Part shown: positions 45,399-53,641 of the stretch, piece after piece
How the letters are laid out: each line of letters begins with the position of its first letter
Numbering within the stretch: the first letter of the stretch is position 1
NCBI RefSeq assembly: GCF_900111515.1
Contig: NZ_FOHS01000004.1
Span: 62,001-126,000 of the forward strand
Reading direction: 5' to 3'
DNA length: 64,000 nucleotides
Source of the DNA: Hymenobacter actinosclerus
GTDB taxonomy: Bacteria; Bacteroidota; Bacteroidia; Cytophagales; Hymenobacteraceae
Position numbers and translations under genes: made by a program
Notes under the pieces: model-generated
The model's input: the letters and a program-made list of their open reading frames with translations, nothing else
What the model was told of the DNA's origin: nothing
The model's database searches: none

Positions 45399-46538
45399 AT
45401 GAGTTCTTTTTATGGCCTTTCGGGCCGCAGCTGGCTGGCCGGGCCGCTGCTACTAGCTTTCCTGCTGCTGGGAGCCGGCCCCCTGGCCGCCCAGCGCTTT
45501 GCCGCCATCGGCGACTATGGCTATACCGGCCCGGCCGAGCGCGACGTGGCGGATCTGGTGAAAAGCTGGAACCCGGAGTTCATCGTCACGCTGGGCGACA
45601 ACAACTACGATTTCGGCGACTCGACCACCATCGACCAGAACATCGGCCAGTACTACCACGCCTATATTGGCAACTACAAGGGCCGCTACGGGCCACGGGC
45701 GTCTACCAACCGGTTTTTCCCCTCGCTGGGCAACCACGATTATTACACCCGCAACGGGCAGGCCTACCGCGACTACTTCACGCTGCCCGGCAACGGCCGC
45801 TACTACGAGTTTGTGCGCGGCGACGTGCACCTGTTCGCCCTCAACAGCGACCCGGCCGAGCCCGATGGCATCACGGCCACCTCAGCCCAGGGCAAGTGGC
45901 TGAAGGAGCGCTTAGCAGCTTCGCGGGCCCGCTGGAAAGTGGTGTACTTCCATCACTCCCCCTACACCTCGGGCCGGCATGGCTCCGACGCCGACCTGCA
46001 GTGGCCCTTTCGCGAGTGGGGGGCCTCGGTGGTGCTCAGCGGCCACGACCACATCTATGAGCGGCTGGCGGTCGACGGGCTGCCCTACTTCGTGAACGGG
46101 TTGGGGGGGCGCAACATCCACGGCGTGCAGCCGGTCAAGCAGCCCAACAGCCAGGTGCTCTACAACGCCAACTACGGCGCCATGCTGCTCAACGCCACCC
46201 CCGACAGCCTGACGCTGCAGTTCATCACCCGCAGCCACCAGCTGATTGACACTTACGTACTGCGTCGCCAGGGCGGCCCCGCGCCGGTGCTCTACCCCGT
46301 CAGCCCCAACCCGGCCCAACCCGAAAGCCTGCTGGAGTTCTACCTGCCGGCTGCCGCCCCGGTGCAGCTGCGGGTGCTCGATGCTCTGGGCCGCGAGGTA
46401 GCCCGCCTGCACGACGGCCCGGCGGCCACTGGCTGGCACCGGCTCCCGTTGCGGGCCGCTGGCCTGGCCCCGGGCCTGTACTTCGTGCAGCTGCGCAGCA
46501 ACCGCTTCGCCCAAACCTCCAGGTTCGTGGTGCAATAG
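45399..46538 (+). CDS. Secreted metallophosphoesterase with T9SS sorting domain
   Basis: A 379-residue exported calcineurin-like phosphoesterase. The start at 45399 precedes a signal peptide (GPLLLAFLLLGAGPLAAQ); a frame from 45255 adds 48 unlikely residues. Metal-binding motifs are in order: IGDYGYTG (GDxG-type), TLGDNNYD (GDNxY), PSLGNHDYYT (GNHD), YFHHSPYTSG and SGHDHIYERL (GHxH). These match tartrate-resistant acid-phosphatase-like enzymes that act on phosphate esters outside the cell. The C terminus is a sorting domain (LYPVSPNPAQPESLLEFYLP to FAQTSRFVVQ) for type IX secretion. Confidence 0.9.
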   Translation: MSSFYGLSGRSWLAGPLLLAFLLLGAGPLAAQRFAAIGDYGYTGPAERDVADLVKSWNPEFIVTLGDNNYDFGDSTTIDQNIGQYYHAYIGNYKGRYGPRASTNRFFPSLGNHDYYTRNGQAYRDYFTLPGNGRYYEFVRGDVHLFALNSDPAEPDGITATSAQGKWLKERLAASRARWKVVYFHHSPYTSGRHGSDADLQWPFREWGASVVLSGHDHIYERLAVDGLPYFVNGLGGRNIHGVQPVKQPNSQVLYNANYGAMLLNATPDSLTLQFITRSHQLIDTYVLRRQGGPAPVLYPVSPNPAQPESLLEFYLPAAAPVQLRVLDALGREVARLHDGPAATGWHRLPLRAAGLAPGLYFVQLRSNRFAQTSRFVVQ

Positions 46539-46551
46539 CGCGGCGTAACAG

Positions 46552-46779
46552 CTACGGGCGCCGGCGCCCCAGCCAAACTGCGCCCGCCAGCACCAGCGCC
46601 GCCCCGGCCACTACGGCCCCGATGGTTACGCCGGGCCCGAAGGCTTTGCAGGAGCAGCTCCGAAAAACGGGCCGGCCATTGATGCGCAGCCGGCGGCGGC
46701 AAAGGGCGCAGGGCGTCAGGCTGGGGTCTGTCTGGCCCGGCAGGGGCCATTGGTGGCGGGGTTCGAGGGAGTAGCGCAT
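46552..46779 (-). CDS. Small Cys-rich protein with C-terminal membrane helix
   Basis: A 75-residue predicted protein from the ATG at 46779. It contains CALCRRRLRINGRPVFRSCS then CKAF, a possible metal-binding Cys cluster, followed by one hydrophobic helix (VTIGAVVAGAALVLAGAVWL) and a basic end (GRRRP). I recognise no family. It lies downstream of nrdB behind that gene's terminator. Coding is plausible from the helix and Cys pattern but not proven. Confidence 0.5.
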   Translation of the reverse strand: MRYSLEPRHQWPLPGQTDPSLTPCALCRRRLRINGRPVFRSCSCKAFGPGVTIGAVVAGAALVLAGAVWLGRRRP

Positions 46780-46818
46780 GCGGCTTGATACGGTACCGGG
46801 CGCATAGTAACCCAACAG

Positions 46819-46852
46819 AAAGCCCCGCTTCCGGATTTGGAAGCGGGGCTTT
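46819..46852 (-). terminator. Terminator of nrdB
   Basis: A perfect 14-bp stem (AAAGCCCCGCTTCC at 46819-46832, GGAAGCGGGGCTTT at 46839-46852) with a 6-nt loop, 24 bases past the nrdB stop. Confidence 0.85.
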
Positions 46853-46876
46853 GCCTTTAAAATCAGGGCGAAGGGG

Positions 46877-47839
46877 TTAAAAATCCTCGTCCAGCGAGAA
46901 GGCGTTTTCGGTCCGCTCGCTCATCACGCCAGCCTTCTGGTACTCGGCCACGCGCTTTTCGAAGAAGTTGGTTTTGCCCTGTAGCGAAATCATCTCCATG
47001 AAGTCGAAGGGGTTGGTGGCGTTGTAGATGCGGCTGTAGCCCAGCGACTCCAGCAGGCGGTCGGCCACGAACTCGATGTACTGGCTCATGGTCTTGGCGT
47101 TCATGCCAATCAGGTTCACGGGCAGCGCGTCGGTCACGAACTCCTGCTCAATCTCCACTGCGTCGCGGATGATTTCCTGCACCCGGGCCTCGGGCAGCTT
47201 GTTTTGCATGTGGTCCTTGTAGAGCAGGCAGGCGAAGTCGCAGTGCAGGCCCTCGTCCCTGGAAATCAGCTCGTTACTGAAGGTTAGGCCGGGCATCAGG
47301 CCGCGCTTTTTCAGCCAGAAAATGGAGCAGAACGAGCCCGAGAAGAAAATGCCTTCCACGGCGGCAAAGGCAATCAGGCGCTCGGTGAAGTTCTCCGAGT
47401 TGATCCACTTGATGGCCCAGTCGCCCTTTTTCTTCACGCAGGGCACCGTTTCGAGGGCGTTGAAGAGGTAATCCTTCTGCTTGGGGTCCTTGATGTAGGT
47501 GTCAATCAGCAGGGAGTAGGTTTCGGAGTGGATGTTTTCCATCATCACCTGGAAGCCGTAAAAGCAGCGGGCCTCGGCCATCTGCACCTCCTGCATGAAG
47601 TTGATGGCCAGGTTCTCGTTCACGATGCCGTCGGAGGCCGCGAAGAAGGCCAGCACGTGCGAGATGAAGTGCCGCTCGCCGTCGTTGAGGTTGTCCCAGT
47701 CCTTCTGGTCCTGGCTCAGGTCGATTTCCTCGGCCGTCCAGAATGAGGCCTCGGCCTTCTTGTAGAACTGCCACACGTCGTCGTGCTGGATGGGGAAAAG
47801 AACGAAGCGGTTGGGGTTTTCGGTGAGTAGGGGTTCCAT
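46877..47839 (-). CDS. nrdB: Ribonucleoside-diphosphate reductase beta subunit (class Ia)
   Basis: The 320-residue small subunit of class Ia ribonucleotide reductase, which holds the di-iron tyrosyl-radical cofactor and works with NrdA. Iron-ligand regions are visible: [40 protein letters not shown] (with Glu and His ligands), [20 protein letters not shown] and [15 protein letters not shown]. The C-terminal end NAFSLDEDF is the acidic, Phe-ending tail that docks onto NrdA. It is a single-gene unit with its own terminator. Three DnaA boxes lie 306-345 bp upstream, and CAAAGATA at 47943-47950 is a candidate -7 element on the minus strand. Confidence 0.95.
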   Translation of the reverse strand: MEPLLTENPNRFVLFPIQHDDVWQFYKKAEASFWTAEEIDLSQDQKDWDNLNDGERHFISHVLAFFAASDGIVNENLAINFMQEVQMAEARCFYGFQVMMENIHSETYSLLIDTYIKDPKQKDYLFNALETVPCVKKKGDWAIKWINSENFTERLIAFAAVEGIFFSGSFCSIFWLKKRGLMPGLTFSNELISRDEGLHCDFACLLYKDHMQNKLPEARVQEIIRDAVEIEQEFVTDALPVNLIGMNAKTMSQYIEFVADRLLESLGYSRIYNATNPFDFMEMISLQGKTNFFEKRVAEYQKAGVMSERTENAFSLDEDF

Positions 47840-48144
47840 GCAGGCGGGGTGAAAGGCGAAAAATGGCGGTGCCAGGGCTACCGCACTTGGCTAACCCCGG
47901 CCCGAAGGCAATGTTTGGCTACTTTTCAGCGCGGCTTAAAACCAAAGATAACCCACCGGGTTGGGAAAGGCAGCCCCGGACCAACATTTTTTACCGGTCC
48001 TTCGCTGGTCTTCCGCCCGCCTGCCCCTGGCCCGTTAGCGGCCCTCCCTAGGTCCGTGCATACGCTTCCCGGATGAGGGTCTAAAGCCTGAAAAAGCCCA
48101 AATCAGGCCTTCCGGTAGGCGACAGGCACCAAAAGGAGAAAAAG

Positions 48145-48184
48145 TTATCCACAATTGCGCTGTGGACAATGATAGTTATCCACA
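48145..48184. promoter_or_regulatory. Cluster of three DnaA boxes between nrdB and rplU
   Basis: TTATCCACA at 48145-48153 and again at 48176-48184 (plus strand) are perfect matches to the strongest E. coli DnaA box. TGTGGACAA at 48161-48169 is an inverted TTGTCCACA. Three sites within 40 bp in a 499-bp divergent gap are unlikely to be chance. Roles could be DnaA control of nrdB (as at E. coli nrdAB), a DnaA titration site or part of an origin; the sequence alone does not decide. Confidence 0.65.
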
Positions 48185-48276
48185 AAAAGTTATTCGCGTA
48201 CCCGTTTGCGCGTTCCTTGGATAAGGGCTTTTAACGGCCATACGGATAGGCGCTCTGCTATTTAGTTAGTTAGAGT

Positions 48277-48307
48277 TTGGATATATGAAACGTTCCGGGT
48301 ACTTTTG
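48277..48307 (+). promoter_or_regulatory. Bacteroidota-type promoter of rplU-rpmA
   Basis: TTG at 48277-48279 and TACTTTTG at 48300-48307, spaced 20 nt. It sets the transcription start near 48313 and so excludes the longer L21 reading frame from 48285. Confidence 0.7.
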
Positions 48308-48338
48308 CCTTCCAATTTTCAGAAACACCAAGACGCCG

Positions 48339-48644
48339 ATGTACGCAATTGTCAACATAGCCGGGAAGCAGACCAAGGTCGAAGCCAATAAATTTGTATA
48401 CGCCCACCGTTTGGCTGGCAACGTTGGCGACGAGGTGCAGCTGGGCAAAGCCCTGCTGACCGATGATAACGGAACCCTCACCATCGGCTCGCCGCTGCTG
48501 GACGTGACCGTAACCGGTACCATTCTCGCCCACGTAAAGGGTGATAAGGTGCTCGTGTTCAAGAAAAAGCGCCGCAAGGGCTACAAGAAGCTGAACGGCC
48601 ACCGTCAGCAGTTCACCAAAGTAATGATCAACAGCATCGGCTAG
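48339..48644 (+). CDS. rplU: 50S ribosomal protein L21
   Basis: A 101-residue L21 (MYAIVNIAGKQTKVEANKFV at the N terminus; KVLVFKKKRRKGYKKLNGHR near the C terminus, the rRNA-binding basic region). The start at 48339 matches the usual bacterial L21 N terminus and lies downstream of the promoter. rpmA (L27) follows in the usual order, with an inverted repeat in the gap. Confidence 0.96.
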   Translation: MYAIVNIAGKQTKVEANKFVYAHRLAGNVGDEVQLGKALLTDDNGTLTIGSPLLDVTVTGTILAHVKGDKVLVFKKKRRKGYKKLNGHRQQFTKVMINSIG

Positions 48645-48654
48645 TTTGTTGAGC

Positions 48655-48750
48655 GGCAAGCTGCCAGCCACAAGCTGCCAGCCTGCCATTCGGCAGCAAC
48701 CGGGCTTATTTTACCATAAAGCTTGCAGCTTGTAGCTGGCAGCTTGAAGC
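48655..48750. repeat. AAGCTGCCAGC-word inverted repeat between rplU and rpmA
   Basis: The left arm (48655-48687) repeats the words GGCAAGCTGCCAGC and CACAAGCTGCCAGC. The right arm (48721-48750) reads GCTTGCAGCTTGTAGCTGGC and is roughly complementary. It ends 9 bases before the rpmA start codon. Confidence 0.75.
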
Positions 48751-48759
48751 TCCAAAAAA

Positions 48760-49077
48760 ATGGCACATAAGAAAGGCGTAGGTAGCTCCAATAACGGCCG
48801 CGAATCGGAATCCAAGCGCTTGGGCGTGAAGATCTTCGGCGGTCAGTCCATCATTTCCGGCAACATCATCGTGCGTCAGCGCGGTACCAAGCACCACCCC
48901 GGCCAGAACGTGGGCATGGGCAAGGACCACACCCTGTTCGCCATGATCGACGGCACGGTGCAGTTCCGCAAGGGCCGCAAAGACCGCTCGTTCGTGTCGG
49001 TAGTAGCCGGCGACGTAGTAGCCTCGGAGGTGCACACCTCGGCTCCCGCTTCGGCCGAAGCGCACGACAACGCTTAA
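48760..49077 (+). CDS. rpmA: 50S ribosomal protein L27
   Basis: A 105-residue L27. The N terminus [20 protein letters not shown] and the core [20 protein letters not shown] are diagnostic. The N-terminal tail reaches the peptidyl-transferase centre of the ribosome. The last 15 residues are an Ala/Ser-rich extension. It is the second gene of the rplU-rpmA unit and is followed by a strong terminator. Confidence 0.96.
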   Translation: MAHKKGVGSSNNGRESESKRLGVKIFGGQSIISGNIIVRQRGTKHHPGQNVGMGKDHTLFAMIDGTVQFRKGRKDRSFVSVVAGDVVASEVHTSAPASAEAHDNA

Positions 49078-49127
49078 GTATTGAGCGGTTAGCTGATGGC
49101 TTTTAGCCGTTAGCTTTCGTTCAAAAA

Positions 49128-49184
49128 GCAAAGCCCCTGCCGGCTCTTCTCCTTTCCAGGAGGAGGGCTGGCAGGGGCTTTTGC
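49128..49184. terminator. Terminator between rpmA and ribD
   Basis: Arms around GCAAAGCCCCTGCC (49128-49141) and GGCAGGGGCTTTTGC (49170-49184), with extra pairing inside, end in TTTT. It separates convergent genes. Confidence 0.8.
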
Positions 49185-49266
49185 ACTGCACTGGTCCCTG
49201 CAAAGCAGAACGGCGGTAGGGGCGGGGCTTAGCTGCGCTGTCCTGCCCCTACGGGACGAAAAGCGG

Positions 49267-50319
49267 TCAGCTAACCGCTCTCAAAAACACGAACACCTCG
49301 TCCTCGCCCAGCCGGAACTGCTCGTGCAGGCCGCTAAGGCCCATTTTGGGCGCGGGTACGCCGCCACCCAGCCGCTTGGGGGCCCTGATGATGCGGGCCT
49401 CGTCCCAGAGGCCGTCCTTGAGCAGCGAGTTGAGCACCGTGGTGCCGCCTTCGACCAGCACCGACTGCACTTGCCGCTGCTGGAGCTGGCGCAGCATCTG
49501 CGGGAACAGGTCCTCGGCCTCCGACAGCACCACGTACTCCAGATTGGGGCGGCTGGCCTGCTCGCGGTAAGTGAACACCAGCGTGGGCTGGGTGCCGTCG
49601 AACAGGTGGTGGGTGGGCGGTAAGCTCAGGTTTTTGTCGATGACGAGCCGGAGCGGGTGCTGGCCGGGCCACTCGCGCACGTTTAGGCGGGGGTTGTCGT
49701 GCAACGCCGTGCGGGTACCTACCAAGATGGCCTGTTCCTCGGCCCGCCACTGATGCACCGCCACCCGGCTCTGCTCGCCGCTGATGGGCACTGATTGGTA
49801 GTAGGGCCCGGCCAGGTAACCGTCGGCGGTTTCGGCCCACTTGAGCACCACGTAGGGCCGCTGCTGCTCCTGAGCCGTGAAGAAACGCCGGTTCAGCCAG
49901 CGGCCCTCGGCCTCCAGCACGCCGGTTTCCACTTTGATGCCCGCCTCGCGCAGCTTGGTTATGCCCCGGCCGGCTACCAGCGGGTTGGGGTCGGGGTTGC
50001 AGATAACGACTTCGGCTACCTGCTTCTCGATGAGCAGGTCGGCGCAGGGCGGGGTTTTACCGTGGTGGGCGCAGGGCTCCAGCGTGACGTACACGCGGCT
50101 TTGGGGCAGCAGTTCCGGCTCCGCAACGCTGTTGATGGCGTTTACCTCGGCGTGGGGGCCGCCGTACTGCCGGTGCCAGCCCTCCCCGATAATGCGGCCT
50201 TCGTGGGTGATAACGCAGCCCACCAGCGGGTTGGGCCGGGCGTAGCCGGTGCCAAGCCGGGCCAGGTCGAGGGCGCGGCGCATCATCAGCTGGTCGAAGT
50301 CGGGGGTGGGGGCGGGCAT
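49267..50319 (-). CDS. ribD: Bifunctional riboflavin biosynthesis deaminase/reductase
   Basis: A 350-residue RibD catalysing the deamination and reduction steps of riboflavin synthesis. The N-terminal deaminase domain shows the zinc motif GGPHAEVNAI (HAE) and VYVTLEPCAHHGKTPPCADL (PCxxxxxxPPC). The C-terminal reductase domain, from about residue 150, has PYVVLKWAETADGYLAGPYY, LVGTRTALHDNPRLNVREWP and VLVEGGTTVLNSLL. It is a single gene, convergent with rpmA. The G+C-rich repeat at 50349 lies just upstream. Confidence 0.94.
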   Translation of the reverse strand: MPAPTPDFDQLMMRRALDLARLGTGYARPNPLVGCVITHEGRIIGEGWHRQYGGPHAEVNAINSVAEPELLPQSRVYVTLEPCAHHGKTPPCADLLIEKQVAEVVICNPDPNPLVAGRGITKLREAGIKVETGVLEAEGRWLNRRFFTAQEQQRPYVVLKWAETADGYLAGPYYQSVPISGEQSRVAVHQWRAEEQAILVGTRTALHDNPRLNVREWPGQHPLRLVIDKNLSLPPTHHLFDGTQPTLVFTYREQASRPNLEYVVLSEAEDLFPQMLRQLQQRQVQSVLVEGGTTVLNSLLKDGLWDEARIIRAPKRLGGGVPAPKMGLSGLHEQFRLGEDEVFVFLRAVS

Positions 50320-50348
50320 GGGTGGGAGGCTTTTACAGTTCTTACGTA

Positions 50349-50404
50349 GCGCCTCCCCCCCTAGCCCCCTCTCCTTTTCGGCGAGGGGCTAGGGGGGGAG
50401 GCGC
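50349..50404. repeat. G+C-rich inverted repeat between ribD and prmC
   Basis: Perfect 20-bp arms at 50349-50368 (GCGCCTCCCCCCCTAGCCCC) and 50385-50404. It lies between two divergent genes, so it is not in a terminator position. Confidence 0.9.
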
Positions 50405-50535
50405 ACGTCAGGCGCGACACGAGAGGACCTTGGAGGATGATTCAGTAGAGGCAGGCAACTGAAAGAGCGAAGATACGGCCCCACCTCAAACGATAGGCCT
50501 AACCAATGGCCCCGTCAGAACCGTACTTTTGCCCC

Positions 50536-51405
50536 ATGCCCACGCTCCGCCAGCTAACCGCCAACCTTAGCACCGCCCTGCAAGCCATCTACGAAGCCCC
50601 CGAAGCCGAGGCTATGGCCGCCCAAACCCTCGAACACCTGCTGGACCTGACACCTCTGCAACGCCGCTCGCGGGCCGACGAGCCGCTGGGCGATGATGAC
50701 CGGCTGGCCCCGCTGCCCGCCCTGCAGGCGCGGCTTTTAACCCACGAGCCGCTGCAATACGTGCTGGGCACGGCCCATTTCGCCGGGCTGGAGCTGGAGG
50801 TAACGCCTGCCACGCTCATCCCGCGCCCCGAAACCGAGGAGCTGGTAGCGCTGATTGCCCGCGAGCAGCAGGGCCGGCCCAACCTGCGCGTGCTGGACGT
50901 GGGCACCGGCTCGGGCTGCATTCCGCTGGCGCTGGCCCAGCGGCTGCCCGGGGCCCATTTTACGGCCGTTGATGTATCGGGGGAGGCGCTGGCGGTGGCC
51001 CGGCGCAACGCGGCCCGCTGCGGAGTGGCCGTTGATTTTCAGCAGGTGGATATTTTGCAGGGAGTGCCCCAACTGGCCGCGCCGCTGGATGTGCTGGTGA
51101 GCAACCCGCCCTACGTGCTGGAAGCCGAGCGGGCCCTGATGCGGCCCAACGTACTCCAGTTCGAGCCCGCCACCGCCCTGTTCGTGCCCGACCACGACCC
51201 GCTGCTGTTTTACCGCCGCATTGCCGAGCTGGGCTGCCAGCTACTGGCGGCGGGCGGCGGGCTCTACTTTGAAATCAACGAGCAGTACGCATCCGAAACC
51301 GAGGAATTGCTGCGCGGCCTGGGCTACGCGGCGGTGGCCAGCCACGCCGATATTTTCGACCGGCCCCGCATGGTGCGCGCGACCTGGGAGGGCATTAGGC
51401 AGTAG
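50536..51405 (+). CDS. prmC: Release factor glutamine methyltransferase
   Basis: A 289-residue PrmC (HemK). It methylates the Gln of the GGQ motif in peptide-chain release factors using S-adenosylmethionine. The N-terminal helical domain runs to about residue 80 (EPLQYVLGTAHFAGLELEVT then PATLIPRPETEELV). The SAM-binding motif is LRVLDVGTGSGCIPLALAQR, and the catalytic VSNPPYV lies near residue 193. The start at 50536 is set by TACTTTTG (50524-50531), a -7-type element ending 4 bases before the ATG; the RNA may therefore have almost no leader. No matching TTG was found upstream. Confidence 0.92.
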   Translation: MPTLRQLTANLSTALQAIYEAPEAEAMAAQTLEHLLDLTPLQRRSRADEPLGDDDRLAPLPALQARLLTHEPLQYVLGTAHFAGLELEVTPATLIPRPETEELVALIAREQQGRPNLRVLDVGTGSGCIPLALAQRLPGAHFTAVDVSGEALAVARRNAARCGVAVDFQQVDILQGVPQLAAPLDVLVSNPPYVLEAERALMRPNVLQFEPATALFVPDHDPLLFYRRIAELGCQLLAAGGGLYFEINEQYASETEELLRGLGYAAVASHADIFDRPRMVRATWEGIRQ

Positions 51406-51578
51406 TTTAGAAAACGGGCAGTTGAAAAGTGAATACGGCGGTTGCCGCAGTGGCTTTTAGCGCCTCACTTTCTGGCCTATAAACTTCGCGGCATTACTAC
51501 CCGGCCAACTTCCTAACCCGCTAACTTCCAAAAGCCCTACCTTTGCCGGCTCAATTATTGCCGGCCCCGTCTGCCCGT

Positions 51579-52175
51579 ATGTCCGAAACGCCACCCGCCT
51601 ACTACGCTCACCCAACCGCCGTCCTCGATGAGGGCAGCCGGATTGGGGCAGGATGCCGCATTTGGCACTTCTGCCACGTGAGTGCCGGGGCCGAGCTGGG
51701 CGCCGGCTGCAACCTGGGCCAGAACGTGTTCGTGGCCGACGGCGTACGCCTGGGCCGCAACGTGAAAGTGCAGAACAACGTGAGCCTGTACGCCGGCGTA
51801 GAGTGCCAGGACGACGTATTTCTGGGCCCCTCGGTGGTGTTTACCAACGTGCGCAACCCCCGCGCCGCCGTGCCCCGCCGCGGCGACGCCCATTACCTGC
51901 CCACGCGCCTTGGCCGGGGCGTGAGCATCGGGGCCAACAGCACCATCGTGTGCGGCGTAACGCTGGGCGAGTATGCCTTCGTGGGCGCCGGCTCGGTGGT
52001 CACGCGCGACGTGCTGCCCTACGCCCTGGTGTACGGCAACCCGGCCCGCCCCCGCGGCTGGATGAGTGCCCACGGGCACCAACTCACCTTTGATGCCGCC
52101 GGCCACGCCACCTGCCCCGAAAGCGGGCAGCAGTACCAGTTCACCAACGGCCAAGTGGCCCTGCTAAGCAGCTAG
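51579..52175 (+). CDS. Left-handed beta-helix acyltransferase for nucleotide sugars
   Basis: A 198-residue hexapeptide-repeat transferase. The repeats (GAGCRIWHFCHVSAGAELGA, GCNLGQNVFVADGVRLGRNV, GRGVSIGANSTIVCGVTLGE) form a left-handed beta-helix, and VVFTNVRNPRAA with EYAFVGAGSVVTRDVLPYAL matches WbpD/WxcM-N-type acetyltransferases. These acetylate UDP-sugar amines on the way to diacetamido-uronic acids. The C-terminal TFDAAGHATCPESGQQYQFT is a small extra module. It starts the nucleotide-sugar gene run and lies 74 bp before the UDP-sugar dehydrogenase. A TACCTTTG element is at 51538-51545. Confidence 0.85.
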   Translation: MSETPPAYYAHPTAVLDEGSRIGAGCRIWHFCHVSAGAELGAGCNLGQNVFVADGVRLGRNVKVQNNVSLYAGVECQDDVFLGPSVVFTNVRNPRAAVPRRGDAHYLPTRLGRGVSIGANSTIVCGVTLGEYAFVGAGSVVTRDVLPYALVYGNPARPRGWMSAHGHQLTFDAAGHATCPESGQQYQFTNGQVALLSS

Positions 52176-52249
52176 TATGGCGTTGTCAGGCAAGCAGATA
52201 ACCCGTCATTCCCGACCCCTCAGACCCCAAGTTTCCAAGACCCTATATC

Positions 52250-53548
52250 GTGTACGACCAACTAGTTAACAAGCAGGCCAAGCTGGCCGTTATCGGCCTC
52301 GGCTACGTGGGCCTGCCCATTGCCCTGGAGTTTGCCCGTAAAATTCAGGTTATCGGCTTCGATATCAACGCCAAGCGCGTGGAGATGATGCGCAACCACG
52401 TGGACCCGAGCGGCGAGCTGGTGGCCGCCGACTTCGAGGGCTGCGACATTGAGTTCACCGACTCGCTCGACGTGCTGCGCGAGGCCACGTTCTTTATCGT
52501 GGCCGTGCCCACGCCCATCGATGAGCACGCCCAGCCCGACCTGCGGCCCCTGCTCGGGGCGTCCTCTTCGGTGGGCAAGGTGCTCAAGAAGGGCGACTAC
52601 GTGGTGTTCGAAAGCACCGTGTACCCCGGCTGCACCGAGGACGACTGCATTCCGGTGATGGAAAAGCACTCGGGCCTGAGCTTCGCTAACGGCGACTTTA
52701 AAGTAGGCTACTCGCCCGAGCGCATCAACCCCGGCGACAAGGAGCACACGCTCAGCAGCATCGTGAAAGTGGTGGCCGGCTGCGACGCTGAGTCGCTGGA
52801 GGACATTGCCAAAACCTACGAGCTGGTGGTGAAAGCCGGCGTGCACCGGGCCAGCTCCATCAAGGTGGCCGAGGCCGCCAAAATCATCGAAAACACCCAG
52901 CGCGACGTAAACATTGCGCTCATGAACGAGCTGTCGATGATTTTCGACCGCATGAACATCAACACCTACGAGGTGCTGGAAGCCGCCGGTACCAAGTGGA
53001 ACTTCCTCCGGTTCTCGCCTGGCCTGGTGGGCGGCCACTGCATCGGCGTCGACCCTTACTACCTCACCTACAAGGCCAAGGAGCTGGGCTACGATGCCAA
53101 GGTGATTCTCTCGGGCCGCACTACCAACGATAATATGGGCGCCTACATCGCCCGTAAAACCGTGCAGATGATTATCAAGAAGGGCAAGGACGTGGCCAAA
53201 AGCCGGGTGCTGGTGATGGGCGCCACCTTCAAGGAAAACGTGGAGGACATCCGCAACTCCAAAGTCGCCGACGTTATCCAGGAGCTCAAGAACTTCTCGG
53301 TGAACGTGGACATCGTGGACCCCCACGCCGACTCCGACGAGCTGTTCCACGAGTACGGCTTCCGCCTGACGCCCGCCGCCGAGGTGCGCACTGACTACGA
53401 CGCCGTAGTAGTCGCCGTCAGCCACCAGCCCTACACCGAGTGCGACGAAGCCTACTTCCAGTCGATAACCTCCGACGACGCCGTGCTGGTGGATATCAAA
53501 GGCCTGTTCCGCGGCAAGGTGCAGCAGATGCAGTACTGGAGCCTGTAA
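52250..53548 (+). CDS. Nucleotide-sugar dehydrogenase (UDP-HexNAc 6-dehydrogenase type)
   Basis: A 432-residue NAD-dependent UDP-sugar 6-dehydrogenase, oxidising a UDP-HexNAc to the uronic acid. Starts with GTG at 52250. The NAD motif is LAVIGLGYVGLPIALEF (GxGxxG). FESTVYPGCTEDDCIPV and SPERINPGDKEH are typical of the WbpO/TviB group, which uses UDP-GalNAc or UDP-GlcNAc. The catalytic Cys is in SPGLVGGHCIGVDPYYLTYK. With the epimerase at 55936 (WbpP/TviC-like) it could give UDP-GalNAcA for capsule or O-antigen. Confidence 0.9.
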   Translation: MYDQLVNKQAKLAVIGLGYVGLPIALEFARKIQVIGFDINAKRVEMMRNHVDPSGELVAADFEGCDIEFTDSLDVLREATFFIVAVPTPIDEHAQPDLRPLLGASSSVGKVLKKGDYVVFESTVYPGCTEDDCIPVMEKHSGLSFANGDFKVGYSPERINPGDKEHTLSSIVKVVAGCDAESLEDIAKTYELVVKAGVHRASSIKVAEAAKIIENTQRDVNIALMNELSMIFDRMNINTYEVLEAAGTKWNFLRFSPGLVGGHCIGVDPYYLTYKAKELGYDAKVILSGRTTNDNMGAYIARKTVQMIIKKGKDVAKSRVLVMGATFKENVEDIRNSKVADVIQELKNFSVNVDIVDPHADSDELFHEYGFRLTPAAEVRTDYDAVVVAVSHQPYTECDEAYFQSITSDDAVLVDIKGLFRGKVQQMQYWSL

Positions 53549-53551
53549 AAT

Positions 53552-53639
53552 CAGTTGTCGGTTGTTAGTTGTTAGTTGTTAGTTTCAGAACGGAACTAAC
53601 AACTAACAACTAACAACCGACAACTAACAACTGACAACT
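53552..53639. repeat. GTTGTTAGTT-word inverted repeat before galE
   Basis: The left arm 53552-53584 (CAGTTGTCGGTTGTTAGTTG and two more GTTAGTT words) and right arm 53594-53639 (AACTAACAACTAACAACTAA onward) are complementary. Both are built of 7-bp GTTAGTT-type units, and the right arm has extra units. It fills the gap between two same-strand genes. Confidence 0.88.
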
Positions 53640-53641
53640 AG

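Noticed and set aside
48145-48184. Chromosomal replication origin
   Set aside because: Three DnaA boxes alone are not enough. No dnaA or dnaN gene and no A+T-rich unwinding region is seen beside them, and skew cannot be judged from this window.
53552-53639. CRISPR-like array
   Set aside because: The GTTAGTT units are 7 bp, contiguous and palindromic as a whole, with no spacers. No cas gene is in the window.
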